Shown here: piece by piece, positions 55,144 to 63,875 of the stretch
How the letters are laid out: every line of letters starts with the position of its first letter
Position numbering within the stretch: position 1 is the first letter of the stretch
Origin: Paraburkholderia lacunae
GTDB lineage: Bacteria > Pseudomonadota > Gammaproteobacteria > Burkholderiales > Burkholderiaceae
Reading direction: 5' to 3'
Assembly: GCF_003353175.1 (NCBI RefSeq)
Contig: NZ_QHKS01000007.1
Coordinates: 1 to 64,000, forward strand
Length of the DNA stretch: 64,000 bases
The notes under the pieces: generated by a model
Seen by the model: only the letters and a program-made list of their open reading frames with translations
Told to the model about the DNA's origin: nothing
Databases searched by the model: none
Program-made: the position numbers and the translations under genes

Positions 55144-55174
55144 GTTTGCGCCGCCCCGGCGCGGGGCGGCAAAC
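55144..55174. terminator. GC-rich hairpin downstream of small exported-protein gene
   Basis: GTTTGCGCCGCCCC pairs with GGGGCGGCAAAC around a 5-base loop with one bulged base. It has no U-run, so it may be a weak or factor-dependent terminator. It lies 25 bases after the stop. Confidence 0.45.
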
Positions 55175-55264
55175 TTCAGGCGATGTCCAGCGGGCTCTCA
55201 CCAGGTATTGAGCATTCGGCCAGCGGCGAAATTCACATCGAAGAGAAAAGAACAGGAGTGCTGC

Positions 55265-55495
55265 ATGACCGCATCGGCTATTCCCGGCGAACCGATTGAC
55301 CTGCAAATCGCCGACATACTGCGTGAAGTCCATTTCCCGGTCAACAAGGACGCGCTGGTCGACATCGCTCGCGAGGCGGGCGCCAGCAACGAGGTGTTGT
55401 CGATGCTCGACGGCTTGCCCGAGCAGGACTATGCGGACGTGGCATCCGTCACCCGTCTGATCGGCGGCAACTACGGGCCGGGTCTGGGCGCATGA
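55265..55495 (+). CDS. Small DUF2795-like protein
   Basis: A 76-residue soluble protein. ILREVHFPVNKDALVDIAREAGASNEVLSMLDGLPEQDYADVASVTRLIG matches the short helical DUF2795 pattern. ATG 55265 has AGGAG 6 bases upstream. Its stop overlaps the AraC-type regulator start (ATGA), so the two proteins are translationally coupled; the role is unknown. Confidence 0.7.
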   Translation: MTASAIPGEPIDLQIADILREVHFPVNKDALVDIAREAGASNEVLSMLDGLPEQDYADVASVTRLIGGNYGPGLGA

Positions 55496-56361
55496 ACGGG
55501 GAGCCGGCGGCGCCGCTGGATTCGCCTTCATCTACCCGCTCGTCGACCCGGAAAGCGGGCGCCGACTGGATCTATCGCGCGCCGCAGTCGAGCGGCATCG
55601 AGCGTATCGAAGCCTTCTTTCATCGCGCCGCATACGACATGCACCGGCACGATACCTATGCGATCGGCCGCACGCTGGCGGGCGTGCAGAGTTTCCACTA
55701 TCGCGGCAGCACCCGCAACAGCCAGGCGGGCGGCACGATGGTGCTGCATCCCGATGAGCCGCACGACGGCCAGGCCGGCACCGGCGAAGGCTTTCGCTAC
55801 CGGATGATCTACGTCGACCCGGCGCTGTTCCAGGCGGCGCTGGGCGGCAAGCCGCTGCCGTTCCTCGAAGGCGGTTTGTCGAACGATCCGCGCCTCTTCG
55901 CCGCCACCGAAAGCCTGCTGCGGACGATGGATTGCGCGATCGACTCGCTCGAACAGGACGACGCGCTCTACGATCTGGCCATTGCGCTCGACACGGTCGC
56001 GGGGGCGCCGGCGACGCGCCGTCCGGTGGATTACCGCGCGGCGGAACAGGCACGCGAATACCTGCTGGCGTCGCTCGACAGCGCGGTCACGCTGGATGAA
56101 CTGGCGGCGGCGAGCGGACGTGACCGCTGGAGTCTGTCGCGGGATTTTCGCGCGCTGTTCGGCACCAGCCCGCACCGCTACCTGACCATGCGGCGTCTCG
56201 ATCTCGTACGGCGGCTCGCAGTTCAGGGCGTATCGCTCGCCGATGCATCGGCGGCGGCGGGCTTCACCGATCAGAGCCATATGACGCGGCACTTCAAGCG
56301 CGCATGGGGCGTGGCGCCGGCGCGCTGGCTGAAGATGCTGGGGTCTTTGACGACCGGCTGA
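55492..56361 (+). CDS. AraC-family transcriptional regulator
   Basis: A 289-residue regulator. An N-terminal AraC-type cupin ligand-binding domain (FHRAAYDMHRHDTYAIGRTLAGVQSF, MVLHPDEPHDGQAG) is followed by two HTH motifs at the C-terminus (TLDELAAASGRDRWSLSRDFRALFGTSPHRY and SLADASAAAGFTDQSHMTRHFKRAWG). It overlaps the DUF2795-like gene by four bases. Its target is not evident; the cupin gene lies 140 bases downstream. Confidence 0.87.
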   Translation: MNGEPAAPLDSPSSTRSSTRKAGADWIYRAPQSSGIERIEAFFHRAAYDMHRHDTYAIGRTLAGVQSFHYRGSTRNSQAGGTMVLHPDEPHDGQAGTGEGFRYRMIYVDPALFQAALGGKPLPFLEGGLSNDPRLFAATESLLRTMDCAIDSLEQDDALYDLAIALDTVAGAPATRRPVDYRAAEQAREYLLASLDSAVTLDELAAASGRDRWSLSRDFRALFGTSPHRYLTMRRLDLVRRLAVQGVSLADASAAAGFTDQSHMTRHFKRAWGVAPARWLKMLGSLTTG

Positions 56362-56502
56362 CAGCGAGCGCCTGAACGCCTCGCCAACTCTGCCGCCGCA
56401 CCTATTGCCGCTCACGACGCGCGCGCACAAACGTACAAGACCGAACCGCGCCTCGCGCCCTACGCTCCCGCCTGACAGTTCTCGCTCAGGAGGCGCATCG
56501 CA

Positions 56503-56904
56503 ATGTCGAACGATCAAGCAATCAAACAGCGTTGCCGCGGGCCGTACCGCGCCATCAATTTCGCCGAAAAGCTGAAACTCTTCGACGACCAATGGCAAGC
56601 GCGCGTTGTCGCGGAGATGAACGACTACCAGTTCAAGCTGGTGCGGATCGAAGGCGACTTCGTCTGGCACGAGCATGCCGACACCGACGAGACCTTCATC
56701 GTGCTCGACGGCCAGTTGCGCATCGACATGCGTGACGGGTCGGTGCTGCTGTCGGCCGGGGAAATGTTCGTCGTACCGAAGGGCACGGAGCATAAGCCGT
56801 ATGCCGAACACGAGGTCAAGCTGCTGCTGATCGAGCCGCGCGGCGTGAAAAACACCGGCGGCGACATCAACGAACGGACCGCCGCGAACGACGTGTGGAT
56901 CTAG
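56503..56904 (+). CDS. Cupin-domain protein
   Basis: A 133-residue single-domain cupin. It carries cupin motif 1 (FVWHEHADTDETFIVLDGQL) with the His-x-His-x(4)-Glu metal ligands and motif 2 (GEMFVVPKGTEHKPYAEHEV). It could be an isomerase or a sensor; the family is too broad to name. ATG 56503 has AGGAGG 9 bases upstream. Confidence 0.8.
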   Translation: MSNDQAIKQRCRGPYRAINFAEKLKLFDDQWQARVVAEMNDYQFKLVRIEGDFVWHEHADTDETFIVLDGQLRIDMRDGSVLLSAGEMFVVPKGTEHKPYAEHEVKLLLIEPRGVKNTGGDINERTAANDVWI

Positions 56905-57038
56905 GCCGGGTTGGCACCCGTCTCAAAGGGTGCTCATGCACTCGACTCACATATTGGGGTGCACAGACGAATAGGTACGCGCGAGGCGCCTCAAAAATAC
57001 AAAAGGCGCAGCCGAAGCCACGCCCCTTTTTCACGAGG

Positions 57039-57122
57039 CCGAAAAACGGCGGACACTCCGCGCACGCTGACCGCCTCAAACCGAAAAACGGCGCACACCT
57101 CGCGCACGTTAACCGCCTCAAA
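57039..57122. repeat. Two tandem copies of a 42-bp repeat
   Basis: Units at 57039-57080 and 57081-57122 each start CCGAAAAACGGC and end in CCGCCTCAAA; a few bases differ. They run into the end of the LysR gene (57118). The region 56905-57117 contains no supportable gene. Confidence 0.7.
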
Positions 57123-58194
57123 CCGGCGAGGCCGCTGCCATCCTTGGGCGCGGCGCCTTGCGTAACGGCCGCGCCGCTTCACCGGCCGAGGCCGACACCG
57201 GCCGGGCGCCGTCGGCATACGCCGGCAGCGCGGCAACTGTATCTGCAACCGCATCGGCAACCCCACGCGGCGGCGCCGCAGATCGCGGGTCGCGCCCATA
57301 CTCGTCGGCGTGCCGGAAATGCTCGACGAGATGGTCGATAAACGTTCGCACCTTCGCCGGCAAATGACGGCGGCTCGGATAAGCAATCGTGATTTCGACG
57401 TTCGGCAGACGGTAATCGCCGAGCAACGGCACCAGCCGCCCTGACTCGAGATCGCGGCCGATCAGATAGCTCGGCAAGATCGCCACGCCCATGCCCAGCA
57501 GCGCGAACTGCCGCAGCATCTCCGTATTGTTCGCGGCGATCGCATTGGTCGTCCGCACGCGCACCTCGCCGTCCGGTCCGGTGAATACGCGCTCGTCGCC
57601 GCCTTGCTCGGCCGGCCGGCTCAGACACGGATGCACGCGCAGATGCTCGGGGTGCGTCGGCGTGCCATGCCGCTCGAGATACGCCGGGCTCGCGCAGACC
57701 GTCATGTAACCGGTGGTCAAACGCCGCGTGACGATGCTCGCGCTGCGCATCTGCCGCGCGACCATGATGCCGACGTCGAAGCCCTCTTCGACCAGATCGG
57801 CCTGACGATCCGCCAGCGTGACGTCGGGCACGACATCCGGATAGCGCTCGGCGTACGACTGCACGACCGGCGCGAGACTATGCAGACCGAACACGACCGG
57901 CGCGACGATCCGCAACGTGCCGACTGGTTCGTGATTGCGCGCCACCACCATCTGCTCGACGCCTTCCAGGTCGTCGAGAATGTGGCGCACCCGTTCCAGA
58001 TAGGTCCTGCCGGACTCGGTCAGCGAAAGACGGCGCGTGGTGCGATTGAGCAGGCGGGTGCCGAGCCGCCCTTCCAGATCGGCGACGTGGCGCGTGACGA
58101 CCGCCGTGGATAGATCCAGCGCACCGGCCGCACGAACGAAACTGCCGAGATCGGCCACTTTGACGAACACGCGCATCGACTGCAATTGATTCAT
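57118..58194 (-). CDS. LysR-family regulator with long C-terminal extension
   Basis: A 358-residue LTTR. The HTH (SFVRAAGALDLSTAVVTRHVADLEGRLGTRLLNRTTRRLSL) and a complete effector domain are followed by about 60 extra residues after the usual end helix (KVRTFIDHLVEHFR): ADEYGRDP, then an Ala/Arg/Pro-rich tail ending RMAAASPV. The tail abuts the 42-bp repeats. ATG 58194 is chosen as the normal LTTR start MNQLQSMRVFVKVADLG; upstream frame to 58269 rejected. Target unknown. Confidence 0.83.
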   Translation of the reverse strand: MNQLQSMRVFVKVADLGSFVRAAGALDLSTAVVTRHVADLEGRLGTRLLNRTTRRLSLTESGRTYLERVRHILDDLEGVEQMVVARNHEPVGTLRIVAPVVFGLHSLAPVVQSYAERYPDVVPDVTLADRQADLVEEGFDVGIMVARQMRSASIVTRRLTTGYMTVCASPAYLERHGTPTHPEHLRVHPCLSRPAEQGGDERVFTGPDGEVRVRTTNAIAANNTEMLRQFALLGMGVAILPSYLIGRDLESGRLVPLLGDYRLPNVEITIAYPSRRHLPAKVRTFIDHLVEHFRHADEYGRDPRSAAPPRGVADAVADTVAALPAYADGARPVSASAGEAARPLRKAPRPRMAAASPV

Positions 58195-58403
58195 GGGGCG
58201 ACTCCTGCCACGGTAACGCGGGCCGGCGGCCACTCGCCGCGCGTGTCGAACCCAAGCGGCAAAACGCACTCAGCGCACTCAGGCCAGCCCAACGATCCGA
58301 TTGTATCGACCCGACCATGTCCCAACCCTGACCCGAACGTGACAAAACGGTCAGGTTCGCGATGTACTCGCGACGCCGTTGCAGCGCCTTTTGCGGATTT
58401 CGA

Positions 58404-58418
58404 CTAGGTATAAACCCT
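58404..58418 (+). promoter_or_regulatory. 15-bp motif CTAGGTATAAACCCT upstream of small ORF
   Basis: The same 15 bases found (minus strand) at 5710-5724. Here they end 49 bases before the ATG at 58468. Both sites also share an AACCCTTAT extension. Candidate operator or promoter; the protein bound is unknown. Confidence 0.4.
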
Positions 58419-58467
58419 TATGCTCTGATAACCATAGCGCCTGACCGGAAATCATCGCTATATCGCC

Positions 58468-58680
58468 ATGCCACATCGTTTCCAGCTTTTCGAAAAAATC
58501 GCGTTTTCGCTAGTCTGCTGGTCGGCCGCCGCCTGCTCGGCGTTCATCGCTTACGAGCGGTGCCCGGACATCAAGGTCGTTTTACACGTCGGCGAAGAAG
58601 TCCTGCGTTATAGCGGGCAATATTCGTTCGTCTGCGCGACGCCGGTCGCGGACGCTTGCGCGCAATTGTCGGCCAACTAG
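58468..58680 (+). CDS. Small hypothetical protein with N-terminal hydrophobic segment, 70 residues
   Basis: MPHRFQLFEKIAFSLVCWSAAACSAFIAYERCPDIKV: residues 10-28 form one membrane or signal segment. The second half is mixed, with two Cys (CATPVADACAQ). The ribosome site is weak, so the start is uncertain. It is preceded by the shared 15-bp motif. No family is recognised; it may be real because the motif also precedes another small ORF. Confidence 0.4.
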   Translation: MPHRFQLFEKIAFSLVCWSAAACSAFIAYERCPDIKVVLHVGEEVLRYSGQYSFVCATPVADACAQLSAN

Positions 58681-58751
58681 GCAGGAAGTCATCCACCAGC
58701 GCCGAGCGGTGGTCCGGGCGTGTTCGATTTACGCCCTGCCGCGCGCCATCG

Positions 58752-59369
58752 TTACGCGTCGCGCCCGAACACCACACGCGCGAAAAACCCCGCCAGCACC
58801 GACTCCGCCTTCTGGAACGACACGTTCTGCGGGTCGACTGTGTAGAAGAACTGCACGCCGTCGCACAAACCCATCAAACCCATCGCCAGCGTCTCGGCCG
58901 GCAATGGCAGCGGCGTGCCCACCCGCACCGAAAATTCGCGGATATAGGCGCTCAACTGCTCCAGTTTCTCGTGCATGAAAGCGTTGAAGCGGATCCGGAA
59001 ACGGCCGTCGCGCACCGCGAGCAGCTTCGCCTCAACCCACAGCAAAAAACATTTGTTCTCGCCATGCAGCGTGCTGTAGTAGCTCAGCACGCGCTTTTCC
59101 ATTTCCTCGCGCGACGCCGCGCTCTCGAAAATCGCATGCAGACCCGCCTGCATCGTTTCGTGATCGCGCCGCAGTAATTCGAGGAACAGTTCGCTCTTGC
59201 TGCGGAAGTTCGAATAGAACGCCCCGCGCGTATAGCCTGCCGCCCCGGCGATGTCTTCGACACTCGCCGCGACAAAGCCTTTCTTCATAAAAATTGCCTG
59301 AGCAGCATCGAGCAGGCGCTGGCGCGTCTGGTCTTTGCTCTGCTCGCGTGTGAGTCGTTGCCTTTTCAT
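58752..59369 (-). CDS. TetR-family repressor of the RND efflux operon
   Basis: A 205-residue regulator. The N-terminal HTH reads KDQTRQRLLDAAQAIFMKKGFVAASVEDIAGAAGYTRGAFYSNFRSKSELF, which is classic AcrR/TtgR-like TetR. The ligand-binding helices follow. It is divergent from the MFP gene with a 14-bp inverted repeat between them, so local repression of the pump is likely. Confidence 0.88.
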   Translation of the reverse strand: MKRQRLTREQSKDQTRQRLLDAAQAIFMKKGFVAASVEDIAGAAGYTRGAFYSNFRSKSELFLELLRRDHETMQAGLHAIFESAASREEMEKRVLSYYSTLHGENKCFLLWVEAKLLAVRDGRFRIRFNAFMHEKLEQLSAYIREFSVRVGTPLPLPAETLAMGLMGLCDGVQFFYTVDPQNVSFQKAESVLAGFFARVVFGRDA

Positions 59370-59418
59370 GGCCGCCAGTCTAGCACCGGAAAGAATTTCA
59401 ATTCATCTCGACACTCAG

Positions 59419-59432
59419 ATACACACGTGTAT
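59419..59432. promoter_or_regulatory. TetR-type operator candidate upstream of RND pump
   Basis: ATACAC-AC-GTGTAT, perfect 6-bp arms with a 2-base spacer, in the TetR/MFP intergenic region, 50 bases from the repressor ATG. TetR proteins of this type usually bind palindromes of similar size or longer; flanking bases are not symmetric. Confidence 0.45.
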
Positions 59433-59557
59433 TAGAATTCAACCCATCATTCGAAGTCAAACGCGTATGCCGATTACATCGGTTCGATCTGCGCGTCTTC
59501 GCTGGCAGGCCGCTGTGGCCTGCCGTGTTCGTTCGCTGTTTCCAGGTTGGGGTCATC

Positions 59558-60745
59558 GTGAAGCGTATCGGTCCTCCCGCATCCTCTGTGATGCGCCAGC
59601 AGTCTTATCGCTCTGCGCGTGCTGCCCGCACCGCATGCGCCCTCGCGCTAGCCGGCATCGTCATGCTCAGCGCGTGCTCGAAGCGGGAAGTTGCCGCGCC
59701 GGCGCCGCGTCCGGTGGTCGCCGTCGCCGTGTATGCGGACGGCAGCGCCACGCCCGCGTCATCGTTGCCCGGTGAAGTGCAAGCGCGTTATGCCACGCCG
59801 CTGTCGTTTCGCGTCGGCGGCAAGATCGTCGAGCGGCGCGTGCGGCTCGGCGACGTCGTGAAGAACGGCCAGATCGTCGCCCGGCTCGATCCGGCCGATG
59901 CGCAGAAGAGCGCCGCCAGCGCGCAAGCGCAGCTCGCGGCCGCCGAGCACAGTCTGATCTATGCGAAGCAGCAGCTCGATCGCGACCAGGCGCAGGCAAA
60001 AGAGAACCTGATCGCGCCCGCACAACTCGAACAGACGACCAATGCCTATGCGTCGGCGCTGGCTCAACGCGATCAGGCCGCGCAGCAGGCGGCCCTATCG
60101 AAAGATCAGTTGCAGTACACCACGCTCGCGGCCGATCACGCCGGCGTGATCACCGCCGAACAGGCCGACACGGGCCAGAACGTGTCAGCGGGCCAGGCCG
60201 TCTACAACCTCGCGTGGAGCGGCGATGTCGACGTGGTCTGCGACGTGCCGGAAAGCGCGCTGGCCGCGCTGTCGGTCGGGCAAACCGCCACGGTCACGCT
60301 GGCCGCGTTGCCGGGGCGCAGCTTCACCGCGCGTGTGCGCGAACTGTCGCCCGCCGCCGACCCGCAAAGCCGCACCTACCGCGCCAAACTCACGCTCGAC
60401 AATCCCGGCCCCGACGTGCGCCTCGGCATGACAGCCGATATCGCGTTGTCGCCCGCGAATGCATCGGCGAATCAACACGGCGCGTTCATCCTGCCCGCCA
60501 CCGCGCTATTCCACGACGGCACGCAGCCGGCCGTGTGGGTCGTACGCGCCGGCGGCAACGCGTCCAGCGCCGATACGCTGGAACTGCGGCGCGTCGCCGT
60601 GATGCGCTACGACGAGCGCACCATCGCCATCGCCCAAGGTCTGAAAGACGGCGAGCGTGTCGTGCTGCAAGGCGTGCACACGGTGAGCGCCGGCGAGAAA
60701 GTCCGCGTGATCCCGCCGCTGCATCCCGAGGACTTTGCTTCATGA
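59558..60745 (+). CDS. RND efflux membrane fusion protein (periplasmic adaptor lipoprotein)
   Basis: A 395-residue adaptor. The lipobox LSAC (signal: RTACALALAGIVMLSAC) anchors it. The barrel-sandwich domain (LSFRVGGKIVERRVRLGDVVKNGQIVARLDPADAQ) and a helical hairpin (AQLAAAEHSLIYAKQQLDRDQAQAKENLIAPAQL) follow, then the beta-barrel and membrane-proximal domain. It joins the inner pump to the outer-membrane channel. The start is GTG 59558 because of GGTTGGGG upstream; ATG 59591 is a weaker alternative. It overlaps the pump gene as ATGA. Confidence 0.83.
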   Translation: MKRIGPPASSVMRQQSYRSARAARTACALALAGIVMLSACSKREVAAPAPRPVVAVAVYADGSATPASSLPGEVQARYATPLSFRVGGKIVERRVRLGDVVKNGQIVARLDPADAQKSAASAQAQLAAAEHSLIYAKQQLDRDQAQAKENLIAPAQLEQTTNAYASALAQRDQAAQQAALSKDQLQYTTLAADHAGVITAEQADTGQNVSAGQAVYNLAWSGDVDVVCDVPESALAALSVGQTATVTLAALPGRSFTARVRELSPAADPQSRTYRAKLTLDNPGPDVRLGMTADIALSPANASANQHGAFILPATALFHDGTQPAVWVVRAGGNASSADTLELRRVAVMRYDERTIAIAQGLKDGERVVLQGVHTVSAGEKVRVIPPLHPEDFAS

Positions 60746-63700
60746 GCACCACGCCTGAAGAAGGACGCTTCAATTTGTCCGCATGGGCGCTGCGCCATCA
60801 GGCGCTGGTCGTGTTCCTGATCGCGCTCGCTACCGCATTCGGCATCCTCGCGTACACGCGCCTCGCGCAATCCGAAGACCCCCCCTTCACGTTCCGTGTG
60901 ATGGTGATCCGCACCTTCTGGCCCGGCGCGACCGCGCGCCAGATGCAGGAGCAGGTCACCGACCGCATCGGCCGGAAATTGCAGGAAACGCCCGCCATCG
61001 ACTTCGTGCGCAGCTACTCGCGTCCCGGCGAATCGATGATGTTCTTCACCATGAAAGACTCCGCGCCGGTGAAGGACGTGCCGCAAACCTGGTATCAGGT
61101 GCGCAAGAAAGTCGGCGATATCGCGGCGACCTTGCCGTCAGGCATTCAAGGCCCATTCTTCAACGACGAATTCGGCGACGTCTACACGAACATCTACACG
61201 CTCGAAGGCGACGGCTTTTCCGCCGCACAACTGCACGATTACGCGGATCAGCTGCGTACGATGCTGCTGCGCGTGCCGGGCGTCGGCAAGGTCGATTACT
61301 TCGGCGATCCGGATCAGCGCATTTACATCGAGATCGCCAACACGCAACTCACGCGCCTTGGCATCTCGCCGCAGCAGCTCGGCCAGGCGATCAATTCGCA
61401 GAACAGCGTCTCGCAGGCCGGCACGCTGACCACCACCGACGACCGCGTGTTCGTGCGCCCCACCGGCCAGTTCAAGGACGTCGCCGCGCTCGCCGACACG
61501 CTGATCCGCATCAACAACCGCTCGTTCCGTCTCGGCGACATCGCGACGATCAAACGCGGCTACGACGACCCGGTCGCCACGCAAATGCGTTCCGCCGGCA
61601 AGGTCGTGCTCGGCATCGGCGTGACCATGCAGTCCGGCGGCGATGTGATTCGTCTGGGCAAGGCGCTCGACCAGCAGACGGTGCAGCTGCGCAAGCGCTT
61701 GCCGGCCGGCCTGAATCTCGTCGAAGTGTCGAGCATGCCGCACGCGGTCGCGCGTTCGGTCGACGACTTTCTCGAAGCGGTCGCCGAGGCGATCGCGATC
61801 GTGCTGGTGGTGAGTCTCGTGTCGTTGGGCTTGCGCACCGGCATGGTGGTCGTGATCTCGATACCGGTCGTGCTCGCGGTCACGGCGTTGTGCATGTATC
61901 TGTTCGATATCGGTTTGCACAAGGTGTCGCTCGGCACGCTGGTGCTGGCGCTGGGGCTATTGGTCGACGACGCGATCATCGCGGTCGAAATGATGTCGGT
62001 GAAACTCGAGCAAGGCTTGAACCGCACGCGCGCCGCTGCCTACGCGTACACCAGCACCGCGTTTCCGATGCTGACGGGCACGCTCGTGACCGTGTCGGGC
62101 TTCCTGCCGATCGCGCTCGCGAAATCGAGCACCGGCGAATACACGCGCTCGATCTTCGAGGTATCGGCGATCGCGCTGATCGCTTCATGGTTCGCGGCGG
62201 TGGTGCTGATTCCGCTGCTCGGCTATCACATGCTGCCGGAGCGCAAACGCGAGGCGCATGAGACGCATCTACCGGACGATCACGAGCACGATATCTACGA
62301 CACGCGCTTCTATACGCGCCTGCGCGGCTGGATCAGCTGGTGTATCGAGCGGCGCTTTGTCGTGCTGACGATCACCGTCGCGCTGTTCATCGCGGCGATG
62401 GCGGGGTTCACGCTCGTGCCGCAGCAGTTCTTCCCGAGTTCGGATCGTCCGGAATTGCTGGTGGATGTGCGCCTGCCCGAAGGCGCGTCGTTCGAAGCGA
62501 GCTTGCGGCAGGCGCAGCGCCTGGAAAAGGCGCTCGTAGGCCGCCCCGAAATCGATCACACCGTGGACTTCGTCGGCACCGGCGCGCCGCGCTTTTATCT
62601 GCCGCTCGATCAGCAACTGCCGCAGCCAAATTTCGCGCAGTTCGTGATCACGGCGAAGTCCGTCAAGGACCGCGAGAAACTCGCGCAGTGGCTCGAACCG
62701 GAATTGCGCAACCGCTTTCCGGCGATCCGCACGCGCCTGTCGCGCCTCGAGAATGGCCCGCCGGTCGGCTATCCGGTGCAGTTCCGCGTGAGCGGCGACG
62801 ACATCGCCACCGTGCGTTCGATCGCCGAGCGCGTCGCCGCGACGATGCGCGCCGACCGACGCACCAGCAACGTCCAGTTCGACTGGGACGAACCAGCCGA
62901 GCGCTCGGTGCGTTTCGAAGTCGACCAGAAGAAGGCGCGCGAACTCGGCGTGAGTTCCGAAGACGTGTCGAGCTTCCTCGCGATGACGCTGTCCGGTTAC
63001 ACGGTCACGCAGTATCGCGAACGCGACAAGCTGATCAGCGTCGATCTGCGCGCACCGAAATCGGAACGCGTCGACCCTGCCCGGCTCCTGACGCTGGCAA
63101 TGCCCACGCCGAACGGCCCGGTGCCGCTCGGCACGCTCGGCCACCTGCGCAACGATCTCGAATACGGCGTGATCTGGGAGCGCGACCGGCAACCGACGAT
63201 CACCGTGCAGTCCGATGTCGCCGCCGGCGCGCAAGGGATCGACGTCACGCATAGCGTGGACCAGGCCTTGAGCCAGATTCGCGACTCGCTGCCGGTCGGC
63301 TACCGGATCGAAGTGGGCGGCTCGGTCGAGGAAAGCGGCAAGGGTCAGACGTCGATCAACGCGCAGATGCCGATCATGATCATCGCGGTGCTGACGCTGC
63401 TGATGATCCAGTTGCAGAGCTTCGCACGCGTGCTGATGGTGGTGCTGACCGCGCCGCTCGGGCTGATCGGCGTGGTACTGACGCTGCTGCTGTTCGGCCA
63501 GCCGTTCGGTTTCGTCGCGATGCTCGGCGTGATCGCGATGTTCGGCATCATCATGCGCAACTCGGTGATTCTGGTCGACCAGATCGAGCAGGACATTGCC
63601 GCCGGGCACAAGCGCTTCGACGCGATCGTCGGCGCAACCGTGCGGCGTTTCCGGCCGATCACGCTGACCGCCGCTGCCGCCGTGCTCGCGCTGATTCCGC

Positions 63701-63873
63701 TGCTGCGCTCGAACTTCTTCGGCCCGATGGCCACTGCGCTGATGGGCGGCATCACGAGCGCGACCATCCTCACACTGTTCTATCTGCCTGCGCTGTACGC
63801 CGCGTCGTTCAGGGTCCGCGGCGACGAGCGCGAGCCGCCGACGCCGTCCGGCGCGACGCATACGGGGAATTGA
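60742..63873 (+). CDS. RND efflux pump, inner-membrane transporter
   Basis: A 1043-residue proton-driven pump with the RND layout: TM1 near the N-terminus (ALVVFLIALATAFGILAYTRL), two large periplasmic loops, and a TM4-like segment holding GLLVDDAIIAVEMM (charged proton-relay residues). The second half repeats the fold (FGIIMRNSVILVDQIEQDI; FRPITLTAAAAVLALIPLL). The sequence is closer to hydrophobe/heavy-metal-type efflux (HAE-like) pumps such as MdtB/AcrB relatives than to CusA; the substrate is not known. Coupled to the adaptor gene by ATGA. Confidence 0.9.
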   Translation: MSTTPEEGRFNLSAWALRHQALVVFLIALATAFGILAYTRLAQSEDPPFTFRVMVIRTFWPGATARQMQEQVTDRIGRKLQETPAIDFVRSYSRPGESMMFFTMKDSAPVKDVPQTWYQVRKKVGDIAATLPSGIQGPFFNDEFGDVYTNIYTLEGDGFSAAQLHDYADQLRTMLLRVPGVGKVDYFGDPDQRIYIEIANTQLTRLGISPQQLGQAINSQNSVSQAGTLTTTDDRVFVRPTGQFKDVAALADTLIRINNRSFRLGDIATIKRGYDDPVATQMRSAGKVVLGIGVTMQSGGDVIRLGKALDQQTVQLRKRLPAGLNLVEVSSMPHAVARSVDDFLEAVAEAIAIVLVVSLVSLGLRTGMVVVISIPVVLAVTALCMYLFDIGLHKVSLGTLVLALGLLVDDAIIAVEMMSVKLEQGLNRTRAAAYAYTSTAFPMLTGTLVTVSGFLPIALAKSSTGEYTRSIFEVSAIALIASWFAAVVLIPLLGYHMLPERKREAHETHLPDDHEHDIYDTRFYTRLRGWISWCIERRFVVLTITVALFIAAMAGFTLVPQQFFPSSDRPELLVDVRLPEGASFEASLRQAQRLEKALVGRPEIDHTVDFVGTGAPRFYLPLDQQLPQPNFAQFVITAKSVKDREKLAQWLEPELRNRFPAIRTRLSRLENGPPVGYPVQFRVSGDDIATVRSIAERVAATMRADRRTSNVQFDWDEPAERSVRFEVDQKKARELGVSSEDVSSFLAMTLSGYTVTQYRERDKLISVDLRAPKSERVDPARLLTLAMPTPNGPVPLGTLGHLRNDLEYGVIWERDRQPTITVQSDVAAGAQGIDVTHSVDQALSQIRDSLPVGYRIEVGGSVEESGKGQTSINAQMPIMIIAVLTLLMIQLQSFARVLMVVLTAPLGLIGVVLTLLLFGQPFGFVAMLGVIAMFGIIMRNSVILVDQIEQDIAAGHKRFDAIVGATVRRFRPITLTAAAAVLALIPLLRSNFFGPMATALMGGITSATILTLFYLPALYAASFRVRGDEREPPTPSGATHTGN

Positions 63874-63875
63874 CC

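Noticed and set aside
60214..60741. Frame upstream of the RND pump start, in frame with it
   Set aside because: It lies inside the adaptor gene in another frame; the ATGA overlap at 60742 fixes the pump start.
62269..63861. Minus-strand frame (530 codons) opposite the RND pump
   Set aside because: Arg/Asp/His-rich shadow of a strong gene on the plus strand.
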